A stretch of 64,000 nucleotides of DNA. Origin: Hymenobacter lapidarius (lineage in GTDB: Bacteria; Bacteroidota; Bacteroidia; Cytophagales; Hymenobacteraceae). Made by a program: the position numbers and the translations under genes. The notes beneath the pieces were generated by a model that was given only the letters and a program-made list of their open reading frames with translations, had not been told where the DNA came from and did not search any database. Shown piece after piece: positions 31,317 to 40,570 of this stretch (positions within the stretch are counted from its first letter, which is position 1; every line of letters starts with the position of its first letter). The stretch spans positions 1-64,000 of the forward strand of contig NZ_MDZB01000092.1 of NCBI RefSeq assembly GCF_001816145.1, given 5' to 3'.

Positions 31317-32831
31317 TCATCCCATTAATACGGGCGCGCCGTCCGTCAGGACCGGCGCGCCCGCTGCTGCCCCCGTCCGCCACGCGTACCAGACCAGCGT
31401 GGCGTGGCCCACTACCAGCAGCAGGTGAAACGGCAGCAGGCCATAGTCGCGGTAGTACAGCCCCGCGCCCAGCCCGGCCAGAAAGTAAAGCATGAGCAGG
31501 CTCTCGGCCCACGGCCACGCGCCCCGGCTTCGGGCGGGTAGCGCGGTGAGCGACCCGGCAGCGGCACTGCCCTGCTTGGGCGTGCGCACAAACGGCGTGG
31601 CCCGGCCCCAGAAGCCCTCCGCCACGGCGCGGGCGTTGTGCAGGGCCAGGCCCATCGACACGGCCAGAAACAGCAGAAACTGCGGCACAAACCAGCGCCC
31701 CGTGGCACGGCCGCCGGCCAGCCGCCAGGTGGTGTAATAGTAGTAGGTGAGGGGCGCGAAGGTGAGCAGAAAGCCCGCCGCCAGCTGAAAAACCGGCCGG
31801 AACTCGGGCCGGTGCGCCCGCACCCACACCAGCGGCACGCTCAGCAGGGCCATCACCAGAATCACGGCAAATACGCTGCTGTTCAACAGGTGGAAGGTGG
31901 CGTGCAGGCGGGTGGCCAGGGGCAGGCTGGCCGAGCGCCACACCCGCCCCAGGTGCTTGCGGGCGGTTTCGGCGGCGCCCTTGTTCCAGCGGTACTGCTG
32001 CGACTTGAGGGCCGCCAGGTGGGCGGGCAGCTCGGCGGGGGCCACAATGTCGGGGCGGTACACGAAGCGCCAGCCGCGCAACTGGGCCCGGTAGCTCAGG
32101 TCCAGGTCTTCGGTGAGGGTATCGGCCTGCCAGTTGCCGGCATCCTCGATGCAGGTGCGCCGCCACACGCCGCCCGTGCCGTTGAAGTTGAGGAAATGCC
32201 CCCCGGCCGCGCGCCCCACCTGCTCCACCAGAAAGTGGGCGTTCAGCCCAAAAGCCTGCAGGCGGGTGAGCAGCGACTCGGTCTCGTTGAGGTGGCCCCA
32301 GCGGGTTTGCACCACGCCCACCTCGGGGGCGGCGAAGTAGGGGAGGGTGCGGCGCAAAAAGTCGGGCGTCGGCACGAAGTCGGCGTCGAAGATGGCCACG
32401 AACTCGCCGTCGGTTTCCGTGAGGCCGTGGGCCAGGGCCCCGGCCTTGTAGCCCTGGCGGGTGGCCCGGCGCACGTGGCTGATGCGCAGGCCCCGGTCCT
32501 GGTGGTAGGCCACGCGGCGCGCGGCCAGGGCCACGCTCTCGTCGGTGGAGTCGTCGAGTACCTGAATGTGCAGGCGGTCGGCGGGGTAGTCGAGGGCAGC
32601 GGCGGCGTCGATAATGCGCGCCACCACGGCCAGCTCGTTGTATACGGGCAGTTGCACCGTAACATAGGGCCACTGGGCGGGCGGCGCAGGCGCGGGCCCC
32701 GGCGGGACCAAAGCCGTGCGGCGGGCCAGCCGGGTCAGCTGCCACTGCGCCAGGCTGAAGCCCAACATAAACACCAGGCACAGCCCATACAGGGCCACGG
32801 CCCCTCCTTCCAGAATCAGCATATTTAACAA
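31317..32831 (-). CDS. Membrane glycosyltransferase family 2, CESA/CSLA-like
   Basis: A 504-residue processive-type GT2. An N-terminal membrane helix (ILEGGAVALYGLCLVFMLGF) precedes the catalytic domain with VTVQLPVYNE, VLDDSTDES, AIFDADFVP, a TEDLDLSYR catalytic acidic site and the QQYRW motif near residue 290. Several membrane helices follow (VFAVILVMALLSVPLVWV and later ones). These are the hallmarks of polysaccharide synthases such as cellulose or mannan synthase-like proteins, which make and export a glycan at the inner membrane. No partner genes are nearby, so the product is unknown. Confidence 0.85.
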   Translation of the reverse strand: MLNMLILEGGAVALYGLCLVFMLGFSLAQWQLTRLARRTALVPPGPAPAPPAQWPYVTVQLPVYNELAVVARIIDAAAALDYPADRLHIQVLDDSTDESVALAARRVAYHQDRGLRISHVRRATRQGYKAGALAHGLTETDGEFVAIFDADFVPTPDFLRRTLPYFAAPEVGVVQTRWGHLNETESLLTRLQAFGLNAHFLVEQVGRAAGGHFLNFNGTGGVWRRTCIEDAGNWQADTLTEDLDLSYRAQLRGWRFVYRPDIVAPAELPAHLAALKSQQYRWNKGAAETARKHLGRVWRSASLPLATRLHATFHLLNSSVFAVILVMALLSVPLVWVRAHRPEFRPVFQLAAGFLLTFAPLTYYYYTTWRLAGGRATGRWFVPQFLLFLAVSMGLALHNARAVAEGFWGRATPFVRTPKQGSAAAGSLTALPARSRGAWPWAESLLMLYFLAGLGAGLYYRDYGLLPFHLLLVVGHATLVWYAWRTGAAAGAPVLTDGAPVLMG

Positions 32832-32855
32832 AAATAAGCGTAATCAGCCGATGAT

Positions 32856-33460
32856 TTAGCTTAAGATTCGCAACGAATCGGCGTGAATCAGCTGGGAGCC
32901 TTGGTAGCGGCCTTCGCGGGGGGCGTTTTCCAAGTTGAGCACGCCACGCGGGCAGGCCGTAGAGCACATGCCGCAGCCCACGCAGAACGCCCGGATGATG
33001 GCTCCCCGCGCTGGAGGTACTGCTTCACATCGATGCCCATTTCGCACACGTTGGAGCAGTTGCCGCACGAAATCCACTGGCCCCCGTTGGTGGTGATGCG
33101 GAAGCGCGAGAAGTGCTTTTGGAGCAGGCCCAGGTAGGCGGCCATGGGGCAGCCAAACCGGCACCACACCCACTACCCCATCAGCGGATAGAAACCCACC
33201 CCAATCACGCCCGAAAACACGGCCCCCATGGCAGAGCCATAGAGCCGCAGCGGTTGGGTAACGGCATTCAGGGCCGGCACTGCCCCCGAAGCGCCCGCCC
33301 AAAGCAGGGCCGTGAGAGCCACAATCAGCCCCAACACCGTGTAGATGATGCGCAGCAGCTGGTCGGTGCTGGGGTGCTGCCAGCAGAAGGTGCCCGTGCC
33401 GGCAGGCAGCTCGGCCGGCACCCGCCCGTAGGTGTGGTATTCGAGGTTAAAGAATTAGTT
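32856..33460 (-). pseudogene. 4Fe-4S-binding membrane protein (NapH/CcoG-like), multiple lesions
   Basis: The remains can be read in three pieces. First comes a membrane helix (LRIIYTVLGLIVALTALLW) and FSGVIGVGFYPLMG, ended by an in-frame TAG at about 33170. Then follows WCRFGCPMAAYLGLL with SCGNCSNVCEMGIDVKQY, and after a frameshift near 33010 the second cluster CVGCGMCSTACPRGV. The first cysteine of the first cluster is Trp (GQWISCGNC), and the N-terminus is cut off just upstream of 33455 by a stop. The protein family passes electrons through two [4Fe-4S] clusters; this copy is dead. Confidence 0.75.
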
Positions 33461-33552
33461 GAGTTGAACTACTGGCCGTGCCGGTAGGGCGTGGGCTGGC
33501 CGCAGATGGTGTGGGCCACTGTTGCGCCTAGCAGGTTGCTGGTGTACCAGAG

Positions 33553-33798
33553 TTGCCCCAGCAGCGCTTCGGCAACTGGCTGGGCACGCGCCTGCGCTAC
33601 GGCGGCACCCACACCGACCTGGGTCCGTTCCGCGCCCTCCATACTGCTGCCCTCCACCGTCTGCACATGGCCGACAACACCTACGGCTGGACCGTGGAAA
33701 TGCAGGTAAAAGCCGCCCTGGAGCCCTGGGTCCGCCCCGACGGCCCGGTACCAGGCCGGGCAGAGCTGGCCAACCCGCTGCACGAGCTGGTATCGTAG
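33553..33798 (+). pseudogene. GT2 (dolichyl-phosphate-mannose-synthase-like) fragment
   Basis: The 82-codon frame has QRFGNWLGTRLRYGG, THTDLGPFRAL and YGWTVEMQVKAALE, which are conserved in the second half of GT2 enzymes that use polyprenyl-phosphate acceptors. The first half with the DxD site is absent and the end is scrambled before a stop at 33798. This is a leftover of a larger gene. Confidence 0.6.
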
Positions 33799-33944
33799 GC
33801 CCGGCGGGCCAGTGCCCGCAAACTTCCTGCTGCCCGCCATGTGCACTACCTGGCCCATGCGGCCGGGTGGTGTTTCTTTGTAGATTGAGCACCGAAGCCA
33901 TTGGTCGGTTGACCGCCGCTTGCTTCACCCTAGCCAACCTTAGC

Positions 33945-35144
33945 ATGTCCCTAGCTGCACCCACTTCGCTGGCCGAGTTGGCCGGACTGTTTCTACGCCT
34001 GGGTACCACCGCCTTTGGCGGGCCGGCCGCCCACGTGGCCCTGATGGAAGAGGAAGTGGTGCGCCGCCGGGGCTGGCTCACCCAGCAGCAGTTTCTGGAT
34101 TTACTGAGCGCCACCAACCTGATTCCCGGCCCCAACTCTACGGAGCTGGCCATTCACATCGGCTACGAGCGCCGCGGCTGGAAGGGGCTGCTGGTGGCCG
34201 GTACCTGCTTTATTCTGCCGGCCATGCTCATCGTCATGGCCTTTGCCTGGGCCTACGTGCGCTTCGGCACGCTACCGGCCCTCACCGGCATCCTCTACGG
34301 GGTAAAGCCCGTGATAGTGGCCGTAGTGGCGCAGGCTCTCTGGAGCCTGGGCAAATCGGCCCTGCGCACCTGGCCGCTGCGGCTGGTGGGCGGGGCGGCT
34401 CTTGTGCTGGGCCTGCTCGGCGTGAACGAGCTGCTGTTGCTTTTTGCGGCAGGCCTGGCGACCGGGGCGTTGCGCTGGCCCACGCTGGCCCACAAAACCG
34501 TGCCGCCGGCCCTGCTCAAGCTGGTGGGCGCGGTGGCGGTGCTGGCGCTGCTGCCGCTACTGGTGGGCCTGGGGTCGGGCAATACGGCTACCGGGGCCGC
34601 CGCTCCGTTGGGGCTGCTGCCGCTGGGGCTGGCTTTCGTCAAAATCGGCTCAGTGCTGTACGGCAGTGGCTACGTGCTGCTGGCCTTCCTCGACGCCGAC
34701 CTGGTGCAACGCTTCCACTGGCTCACCCAGGGCCAGCTGCTCGACGCCGTGGTGGTGGGGCAGGTGACGCCGGGGCCGGTGTTCACCACGGCTACCTTCG
34801 TGGGCTACGTGCTGCTGGGGTGGCGCGGGGCGCTGGTAGCCACGCTGGGCATTTTCCTCCCGGCCTTTGTTTTTGTGGGGCTGAGCATCAAGCTGGTGGC
34901 CCAGCTGCGCCAGTCGCCGCTGGCCGGGGCTTTCCTCGATGGACTGAATGCCGCGTCCTGGGCCCTGATGGCGGCCGTTTCGCTCACGCTGGCCCGCACC
35001 GCCCTGCTGGACCTGCCCACGGTGGCGCTGGCACTGGGCAGCGCATTTCTGCTGCTCCGCTACAAGGTCAATTCGGCTTGGCTGGTGCTGGGTGGGGCGG
35101 CGCTGGGCTATGGGCTGCAACAAGCCGGCCTGCTAGGGTTTTAG
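33945..35144 (+). CDS. chrA: Chromate transporter, ChrA family (long form)
   Basis: A 399-residue membrane protein with two homologous halves, as in long-chain ChrA proteins. Each half carries the family pattern: GLFLRLGTTAFGGPAAH and IPGPNSTELA in the first, FVKIGSVLYGSGYVLLAF and VTPGPVFTTATFVGY in the second. ChrA exports chromate across the inner membrane. The start at 33945 (MSLAAPTSLAEL) was chosen because the longer upstream frame covers the GT2 fragment. No regulator is adjacent. Confidence 0.9.
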   Translation: MSLAAPTSLAELAGLFLRLGTTAFGGPAAHVALMEEEVVRRRGWLTQQQFLDLLSATNLIPGPNSTELAIHIGYERRGWKGLLVAGTCFILPAMLIVMAFAWAYVRFGTLPALTGILYGVKPVIVAVVAQALWSLGKSALRTWPLRLVGGAALVLGLLGVNELLLLFAAGLATGALRWPTLAHKTVPPALLKLVGAVAVLALLPLLVGLGSGNTATGAAAPLGLLPLGLAFVKIGSVLYGSGYVLLAFLDADLVQRFHWLTQGQLLDAVVVGQVTPGPVFTTATFVGYVLLGWRGALVATLGIFLPAFVFVGLSIKLVAQLRQSPLAGAFLDGLNAASWALMAAVSLTLARTALLDLPTVALALGSAFLLLRYKVNSAWLVLGGAALGYGLQQAGLLGF

Positions 35145-35343
35145 CGCTTCATTCTTTTGGTTTAAGCCTTCAGGCTGCGCATAACGGCCTTTCAAACACG
35201 GTTGCTTTTGTTTTATTGAGTGCCCGCTCCAAATTAAACAGGCAATATATTTGGTGCAACCTCTTGTTAACGAGTAAAAAAAACAACGGCTAACGGCTAT
35301 CAGCTGAAAGCTAATGGCTGAGCACTTGCTTACCATTCTCGCG

Positions 35344-35880
35344 CTACTTCGGCAGGAACAGGCCGGCCACGTGCAGGCTCCGGAGCAGGGCACTTTTCTT
35401 GCTTTGATGGGCCTGCATCCGCCGCATGATGCCGCCCAGAACCTGCACAGCGGCTATTACCCGGGGGCCTTTGTTGAGCATAACGCACTCGGCCCGGTTG
35501 CCCATGGCGGCATCGGTTATTTCGGCCCGGGAAGGCGTGCCGCCGCTGGCCAGAGTTTCCAGCACCTGCGTGGCCCAGATAACGGGCACGTGAGCCGCCT
35601 CGCAAAGCCACAGCACCTCTTCCTGCACCTCCGCCAGGCGCTCAAAGCCGCACTCCACGGCCAGGTCGCCGCGGGCAATCATCACGCCGCAACTCTGGGC
35701 CTGCATGGCGCACAGCAGCAGCGCCGGCAGCTGCTCAAACCCCCGCCGGGTCTCAATCTTGAGCACAATGGGCAGCACCCGGCTGGTGAGCTGCCGCAGG
35801 TGCTGCCGGACCAGCTCGCCGCTGATTCGCTCGCTTTGGGGAAATGCCAGGCCGGAGCAGGCACTGATAAAGCTATCCAT
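35344..35880 (-). pseudogene. Pyruvate kinase-like protein, N-terminally truncated
   Basis: 178 residues covering the second half of a pyruvate kinase barrel: VLKIETRRGFEQL, CGVMIARGDLAVE, PVIWATQVLETLA, TPSRAEITDAAMG and CVMLNKGPR. The N-terminal barrel half and substrate-binding residues are missing, since typical proteins are 470-600 residues. The frame begins inside the barrel with degenerate text, so the gene is probably a remnant. The sequence resembles the divergent pyruvate-kinase-like proteins found in bacterial stress clusters rather than the housekeeping enzyme. Confidence 0.7.
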
Positions 35881-36018
35881 AGCAGCAGTGGCTTAATTCA
35901 TAATCCGAACCCGGGACCGGAGTCAAGTAGTTGCTCACAAGCAAGCATATGCGCTGGCCCCACCGCTTTCCGCAGTCGGACCAGCGCCAGAGCCGTGATG
36001 GCCAGGGGCAAAGGGCAG

Positions 36019-36333
36019 CTAGGCGGTTTGCTCCCGAATGGCCCGGATAATGCGGTCGGCGGTCTCGTCGCTGGACACGCCGTAGCCGTTCACCAGCGTG
36101 CCTTTCAGGTTGAAGCGGGCAGAGGAAATGGCGTAGAGCACGGCTGAATCGGCCGGGTCGCTGGGGCCTTCGAAGCGGAAGTGCTGGTCCACCACAAACT
36201 CATGGGGAGCCAGTTGAATAGCCGAGCGTTGGCCGGCCAGGTAGTCTCCTTTCAGATTGAAGTCTTCGGTGTAGCCCTCGGCTTTGAGGTGGGCCAGCGT
36301 TTCCGAAAGCGTGAGGAGCGTGTGCATGGTCAT
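36019..36333 (-). CDS. Small protein of the Bacteroidota 'PRPP synthetase-like' family
   Basis: A 104-residue protein with TLLTLSETLAHLKAEGYTEDFNL, FVVDQHFRFEGPSDPADSAVLYAIS and FNLKGTLVNGYG. Small proteins with this text are usually labelled phosphoribosylpyrophosphate synthetase in Bacteroidota, although they are too short to be that enzyme; the real role is unknown. It lies among universal stress protein genes in the same direction. The ATG at 36333 was chosen; 36327 is equally possible. Confidence 0.7.
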   Translation of the reverse strand: MTMHTLLTLSETLAHLKAEGYTEDFNLKGDYLAGQRSAIQLAPHEFVVDQHFRFEGPSDPADSAVLYAISSARFNLKGTLVNGYGVSSDETADRIIRAIREQTA

Positions 36334-36418
36334 AGCGGCGGGGAAAAAATTCAGGTCCGGGAGCAATACAGCTTACACTTACTGCTGCACTACCGATTAA
36401 AAGGCCGGGAGTCCCGCG

Positions 36419-37333
36419 TCAGGAGGCCGGCAGCAGACCGCTTATTACGGTGTTGGCATAGCCGGCAGCGGCGGCAAAGCTAGGCGCTTCGGCAACGGCC
36501 GCCGCCGCGGCGGTGGGTAGCACCAGCACCGGCACCTGCGCCTGCCGCAGCACCTCGTCGATAACGCTGCCGCCGAACAGCTTGCTTATCCATCCGTGGC
36601 CGGGGTCGAGCAGGACCAGCACGTCGGCCGATAGCTCCTTCACGGCCTGCTGCAGGCCGGCCGCGGGCTCTGCTGCCACCACCCGGTGTAGGGTGCTGCC
36701 GGCCAGGGCCGGGGTGAGGCCGCATTCCTGCGCAGCTGTGAGGCCGGCGTGGCCAGCATTGGGCTCATCGGTCGGGGCAACGGTAGTGGGCACCACGGCA
36801 GCATCCAGCGCCGCCAGGAGCGGGCCCAGAGCCAGGGCTTGGGGCGTGAGGGCAAAGGCGTGGTCGCGCACGGCCAGGGCCAGGCAGCGGGGCGGGCGCA
36901 GAGCCGCCACCGGCAGGTGCTGGGGCACCAGCAGCAGCGGGTAGCCCGTTTGGTGGGCCAGCGGCAGGGCGCGGTTGCTGAGCCATTCGTCCAGCAGGCC
37001 ATCGGTGGCCGTGAGGCCGGCCACCATCAGCAGCGGCTGGTGCCGGGCCAGGGCCTCCTCCAGGGCCTCGTCCCAGGGCTGCGCCACGGTGGTGGCGGTG
37101 GCGGGCACGGGCATGGCGGCGGCTACTGCTTCCAGCGCGTGGCGCTCCCGCAGCAAGTTCCGGGCGTTGGTGGCGTGCATCACCTCGCCCACCCGCGCCG
37201 TCATGGGCGGAACGGGGGACATGTGCAGCAGGTGCACTTCGGCCCCCAGCGGGGCGGCCAGCACGGCGGCGTAGGCCCGGGCCTGCACGGCGGCAGGCGA
37301 GGCATCGGTGAGAACGAGCAGGTTGGGTCTCAT
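36419..37333 (-). CDS. Tandem-domain universal stress protein (1)
   Basis: A 304-residue cytoplasmic protein with two Usp domains. The first begins RPNLLVLTDASPAAVQARAYA and ends GYPLLLVPQHLP. The second ends with GGSVIDEVLRQAQVPVLVLP. The start at 37333 was chosen because the upstream in-frame part looks like decayed sequence. Two-domain Usps in Bacteroidota respond to low oxygen or stasis. It lies upstream of the small PRPP-like gene and the truncated pyruvate-kinase gene in the same direction. Confidence 0.85.
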   Translation of the reverse strand: MRPNLLVLTDASPAAVQARAYAAVLAAPLGAEVHLLHMSPVPPMTARVGEVMHATNARNLLRERHALEAVAAAMPVPATATTVAQPWDEALEEALARHQPLLMVAGLTATDGLLDEWLSNRALPLAHQTGYPLLLVPQHLPVAALRPPRCLALAVRDHAFALTPQALALGPLLAALDAAVVPTTVAPTDEPNAGHAGLTAAQECGLTPALAGSTLHRVVAAEPAAGLQQAVKELSADVLVLLDPGHGWISKLFGGSVIDEVLRQAQVPVLVLPTAAAAAVAEAPSFAAAAGYANTVISGLLPAS

Positions 37334-37824
37334 AGCGAAGCGAATTGGGATGGAAAGAAGGCCCAGACGCCGGCACGCCTGGTGGCAGAGCGCGGCTTCT
37401 CGAATGGTCAGAAACTCGTCGAAGTTGCCCTGGGCGGTGACGCCAGCCAAGCAAACAGCGCCAGCACGAAGCCCCCCGATACGGGGACGGTTCCGAAGTT
37501 GCTGCCCCGCCGCATTTCGGAGTAGAAAGGGCCGGTGCAGGAAGACACGGATAGTAGCGAGGGGCCGGCGCAGCAAGGAGTTTTTCATGAAAAAAAGCCG
37601 TGTAGAAGGCCCTCAATAGAGGCGGGGCGCTAAAAGAAGGCAGCAAGTAGGCACAAGCAAAAGTCTCCCTTAGCCGCCGGCCGCGGCATGATGAGAATTG
37701 CCCGAAAGATTGATTTTCATCAAGCGCCGGTCAGCTATCCGTTGCTTCTACGAAGCAGGAAACAAAAAAACAAAAAGCCCCGACTGCCAGCTAGCCGGAA
37801 ACCGGGGAGGACGCGCAGTGCGGC
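37334..37824. other. Gene-free stretch between Usp genes
   Basis: About 490 bp. From 37588 down to about 37455 the minus strand can be read, with a frame change, as MKNSLLRRPLATIRVFLHRP followed by YSEMRRGSNFGTVP and a hydrophobic segment. This looks like the decayed start of a small membrane protein. The rest includes a hairpin terminator (37764-37807). No other gene is seen. Confidence 0.4.
37764..37807 (-). terminator. Terminator on minus strand
   Basis: On the minus strand a CCCCG...CGGGG stem encloses a CCGGCTAGCTGG core and is followed by a T-rich run. It lies just after the 36-residue ORF and would end transcription from the second Usp gene. Confidence 0.65.
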
Positions 37825-37935
37825 TTATCGGCGGGGCAGCGGTACCGGCGCTAGTCGCGTGGAGAGGTAGTGCAGGCGCACCCCAACCAGCGCCCCAACA
37901 AGCAGCGCCGAATACAGCAAAGCGGGAAACAGCAT
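37825..37935 (-). CDS. Small single-pass membrane protein, 36 aa
   Basis: A short frame (start MLFPALLYSALLVGALVG) made of one hydrophobic helix and a short basic tail. It lies downstream of the second Usp gene in the same direction and just before a terminator, which supports its being transcribed. Nothing is known about its function. Confidence 0.4.
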   Translation of the reverse strand: MLFPALLYSALLVGALVGVRLHYLSTRLAPVPLPRR

Positions 37936-38003
37936 ACAAGTGGGAAAAGAGGCTTGAAACAACCAGGGGTGAGGAAAAAAATGAATTTTGGCGAGCCTGC
38001 TGG

Positions 38004-38867
38004 TCAGCTCATCGGCGGCATGTAGTCGGGCTGGTCCGGGGCGTTGGCGGGCAGCAGCAGCACCGGCACGGGGCAGCTGTGCAGCACCTGCGCCGTGACG
38101 CTGCGATGAAACAGCCGGCCCAGAAAGCTGCGGGGCCGGGCAATGAGAATCAGCAGGTCGGCCTGCTCCTCGGCCACGGCGCGCAGCACTGCGGCGGCCG
38201 TGTCGTGGTCGGCATCTTCGTAAAGTGCCCCCGGCGCGGCCTGGGGCAGCAGCTTCCGCAGCGGCCCGCCGAGCTGGGCGTAGCGGCCGGGCTGCTCAAC
38301 CCCGGCCGACGCCTTGCGAACGTGCATCACCGAAAACGTGGCCTGCCAGCTCGCCAGCAGCGGCGCCAGCGCCAGAGTGCTGGCATTAAGGGCGAAATAA
38401 TCGTTATCGACGGCCACCAGCACGCGGCGCGGCCGGCCGGAGGGCAGGCTGGCTTCGGGCACCAGCAGCAGCGGCCGGTGGGTGGCGCGCAGCACGGGCA
38501 GCACGTGGTTGCGCAGCAGGTGGTCGAGTCCGTTCTGCTCGGGGCTCAGGCTCATGGCCAGCAGCAGCGGGTGGTAGCGCGCAATGGCTTCCTGCACGGC
38601 ATCGTGCATGGGGGCCACCAGCACCGTGGCCTCGGCGGCCACGGGCAGGCGTTCGGCCATGGCCTGGAAGGCATCCTCGGCATCGGACTGCAGCTGGGGG
38701 AAGTAGGGCATCGCCACAAACGCCAGCTCGGAGGACAGCAAGGGCACTTGGTAAACGTTGACCAGCGCCAGGCGCACGTGCAGCAGCTCTCCCAGCACGG
38801 CGGCGTAGTGGGCAGCCCGCTCGGCCGCAGCAGAGAGGTCGACTAATACGACAAAGGAAGGCTGCAT
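38004..38867 (-). CDS. Tandem-domain universal stress protein (2)
   Basis: A 287-residue two-domain Usp. The first domain starts PSFVVLVDLSAAAERAAHYA and the second starts RRVLVAVDNDYFALN and ends SVTAQVLHSCPVPVLLLPA. It is a paralogue of the gene at 36419-37333, with an AT-rich leader (about 38870-38925) that is likely its promoter. Together with the HPF and baeRF genes further on it suggests a stress- or stasis-related neighbourhood. Confidence 0.85.
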   Translation of the reverse strand: MQPSFVVLVDLSAAAERAAHYAAVLGELLHVRLALVNVYQVPLLSSELAFVAMPYFPQLQSDAEDAFQAMAERLPVAAEATVLVAPMHDAVQEAIARYHPLLLAMSLSPEQNGLDHLLRNHVLPVLRATHRPLLLVPEASLPSGRPRRVLVAVDNDYFALNASTLALAPLLASWQATFSVMHVRKASAGVEQPGRYAQLGGPLRKLLPQAAPGALYEDADHDTAAAVLRAVAEEQADLLILIARPRSFLGRLFHRSVTAQVLHSCPVPVLLLPANAPDQPDYMPPMS

Positions 38868-38931
38868 AGTATATTAGGTTGAATAATACAATATACAATA
38901 TTAATAATATAATTTTCGGTGAGCACCCGAT

Positions 38932-39210
38932 TTGGACCACTTCCTGACTACAATCGAGAAGTGCGATTACGACCGCCAAGCCGCCCTGTATCTTGACGTG
39001 CTAGGGGCCACGCGCCTCCTCATCATCGGCGTACAAAAGAAGACTCCGCACGAGGTGTGGCGCGTCGAGTTGACCACTACGCCCGGCCTCATCGAGCAGG
39101 GCCGCAAGAGGTACAACACCCTGCTACGCCACCACGCCCGGCAGGCCCATCAGCTGCCCGAGGCCCCCGTGCCGTTTGGAACGCCCGCGCCGTTGGCGCT
39201 GGCCGCCTAA
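38932..39210 (+). pseudogene. PD-(D/E)XK-type nuclease, C-terminal fragment
   Basis: 92 codons starting at a TTG read HFLTTIEKCDYDRQAALYLD, LLIIGVQKKTPHEVW and GLIEQGRKRYNTLL. This matches the end of phage-type PD-(D/E)XK nucleases, where QAALYLD follows the catalytic core and VQKK belongs to the last strand. The catalytic N-terminal part is missing and an AT-rich promoter region precedes it. It is likely a phage remnant. Confidence 0.55.
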
Positions 39211-39418
39211 ATTTTCCGCGCGTTCTCTGGCTCGAAACCAGTATCCGACAGCTGCACCCCGACATCCAACGCATCTTCATCGGGGCGCGGACCGTATTGG
39301 GAGAACGGGACAATAGAGCTTGGCGCGGTGCGCCAGCCGTTCCCTTGCTTCGGCCGCCGCGCTGGCGGCCAAACCCCACGTTTTGGCCATTTCTTGATAC
39401 CATTCCGACCAGGACTGT

Positions 39419-40345
39419 ATGAACCCCACTTATCAAAACCAAAAACTTACGCCTTGGGCCCCAGCGGCGGTCTTATCTCGTTTCCGCCCTTGGGTGGCAG
39501 TCGGCCTGCTGTGGTGCTCGGCCTGCAACCCGGATGGGACTAGCCAACAGGCCGATACTTCGGCCACAACCAGCGGCGGGTTGGAGGAAGTCACAGCTGA
39601 CCAGAAAAAGCGGGCCGACGCCGAGTTCGAAAAATCATTGACCGAAGTGAACCCGCGCTTGGCCGAAGCCATCCGCAAGGGCGCCACTATGGAGGAAATT
39701 GCGCAGCTCAAGGAGCCCATCGCCACCACCCCCGAGGACGCCCTGCGGCAGTTGAAGGTGGGCAATGCCCGCTTTTTTGACGGAACGGCGCGCCGGCCGG
39801 GGCTGGGGGTGAACCAGCGGCGGGCCCAGGTGCTTTCGCAAACGCCCTTTGCCGTGGTGCTGGGCTGCTCCGACAGCCGGGTGCCCATCGAACTGGTGTA
39901 CGACCAAGGGCTGGGCGACCTGTTTGTGGTGCGGGTGGCCGGCAACCTCGCCGACCCGGGCACGCTGGGCAGCATCGAGTATGGCGTGCAACACCTCAAG
40001 TCGCACATCGTCGTGGTGATGGGGCACGAGGGCTGCGGGGCCATTGACGCGGCGCTGCTGCCCGCCGCCAAGCAACAGCAGGAGCCCGTCAACATCCGGC
40101 ACCTGCTGGACCGCATCAGCCCCGCCCTGGCGGGAATACCCGAAATCCGGGACCCCAAATCGCGCAAGCGGGAAGCCGTGGTCCTGAATATCATGTACCA
40201 GAAAGAGCAGCTGAAGAAAAACCCCGTGGTGGCAGCCGCTATAAAGTCCGGCAAAATTATGGTGGTAGGGGCCTACTATAACATCAGCAGCGGCATTGTC
40301 GAATTCTACCAGGACCAGGGCCAGAACGTCTCGGCCGCCTTCTAG
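39419..40345 (+). CDS. Beta-class carbonic anhydrase with export signal
   Basis: A 308-residue protein. The catalytic domain (about 110-305) has the zinc motif CSDSRVP, then GNLADPGTLGSIEYG and the second zinc site GHEGCGA. It interconverts CO2 and bicarbonate. The N-terminus has a hydrophobic stretch WVAVGLLWCSACNPDG resembling a lipoprotein signal, then a polar linker, so the enzyme is probably anchored outside the inner membrane. The translation matches the family over its whole length and ends just before a very strong terminator. Confidence 0.88.
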   Translation: MNPTYQNQKLTPWAPAAVLSRFRPWVAVGLLWCSACNPDGTSQQADTSATTSGGLEEVTADQKKRADAEFEKSLTEVNPRLAEAIRKGATMEEIAQLKEPIATTPEDALRQLKVGNARFFDGTARRPGLGVNQRRAQVLSQTPFAVVLGCSDSRVPIELVYDQGLGDLFVVRVAGNLADPGTLGSIEYGVQHLKSHIVVVMGHEGCGAIDAALLPAAKQQQEPVNIRHLLDRISPALAGIPEIRDPKSRKREAVVLNIMYQKEQLKKNPVVAAAIKSGKIMVVGAYYNISSGIVEFYQDQGQNVSAAF

Positions 40346-40388
40346 GCCTTGCTGCGCCGCTTGGCTGGGCGAGGTCCGGGAAACGGGA

Positions 40389-40451
40389 GCGCATCAAAAA
40401 GGGTGGGGCAGCTGGTTGTTTGGCCCAGCTGCCCCACCCTTTTTGATGCGC
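40389..40451. terminator. Very long perfect hairpin terminator
   Basis: A perfect 27-bp stem starting GCGCATCAAAAAGGGTGGGG and ending CAGCTGG, with a 9-nt loop (40416-40424). A- and T-runs inside the stem make it usable in either direction, between the carbonic anhydrase gene and the convergent HPF gene. The length is unusual for a terminator. Confidence 0.85.
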
Positions 40452-40570
40452 CCCTAAACGGATGTGGAGGGGGTACTACACTTTGGGTAGCTGTTTAGCC
40501 TCGTTCCCGACTTGCCAAATACACTTAACTATTTAGCAATAAGCACATTTAAGCAGGAGCGTTGACTTGG

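Noticed and set aside
30991..32967. 658-residue minus-strand frame overlapping the CESA-like glycosyltransferase
   Set aside because: Arg/Pro/Gly-rich shadow frame of a high-GC gene; the other frame shows all GT2 motifs.
33522..33944. N-terminal extension of the chromate transporter
   Set aside because: The added residues cover the GT2 fragment in another frame and do not fit the ChrA family, which begins near 33945.
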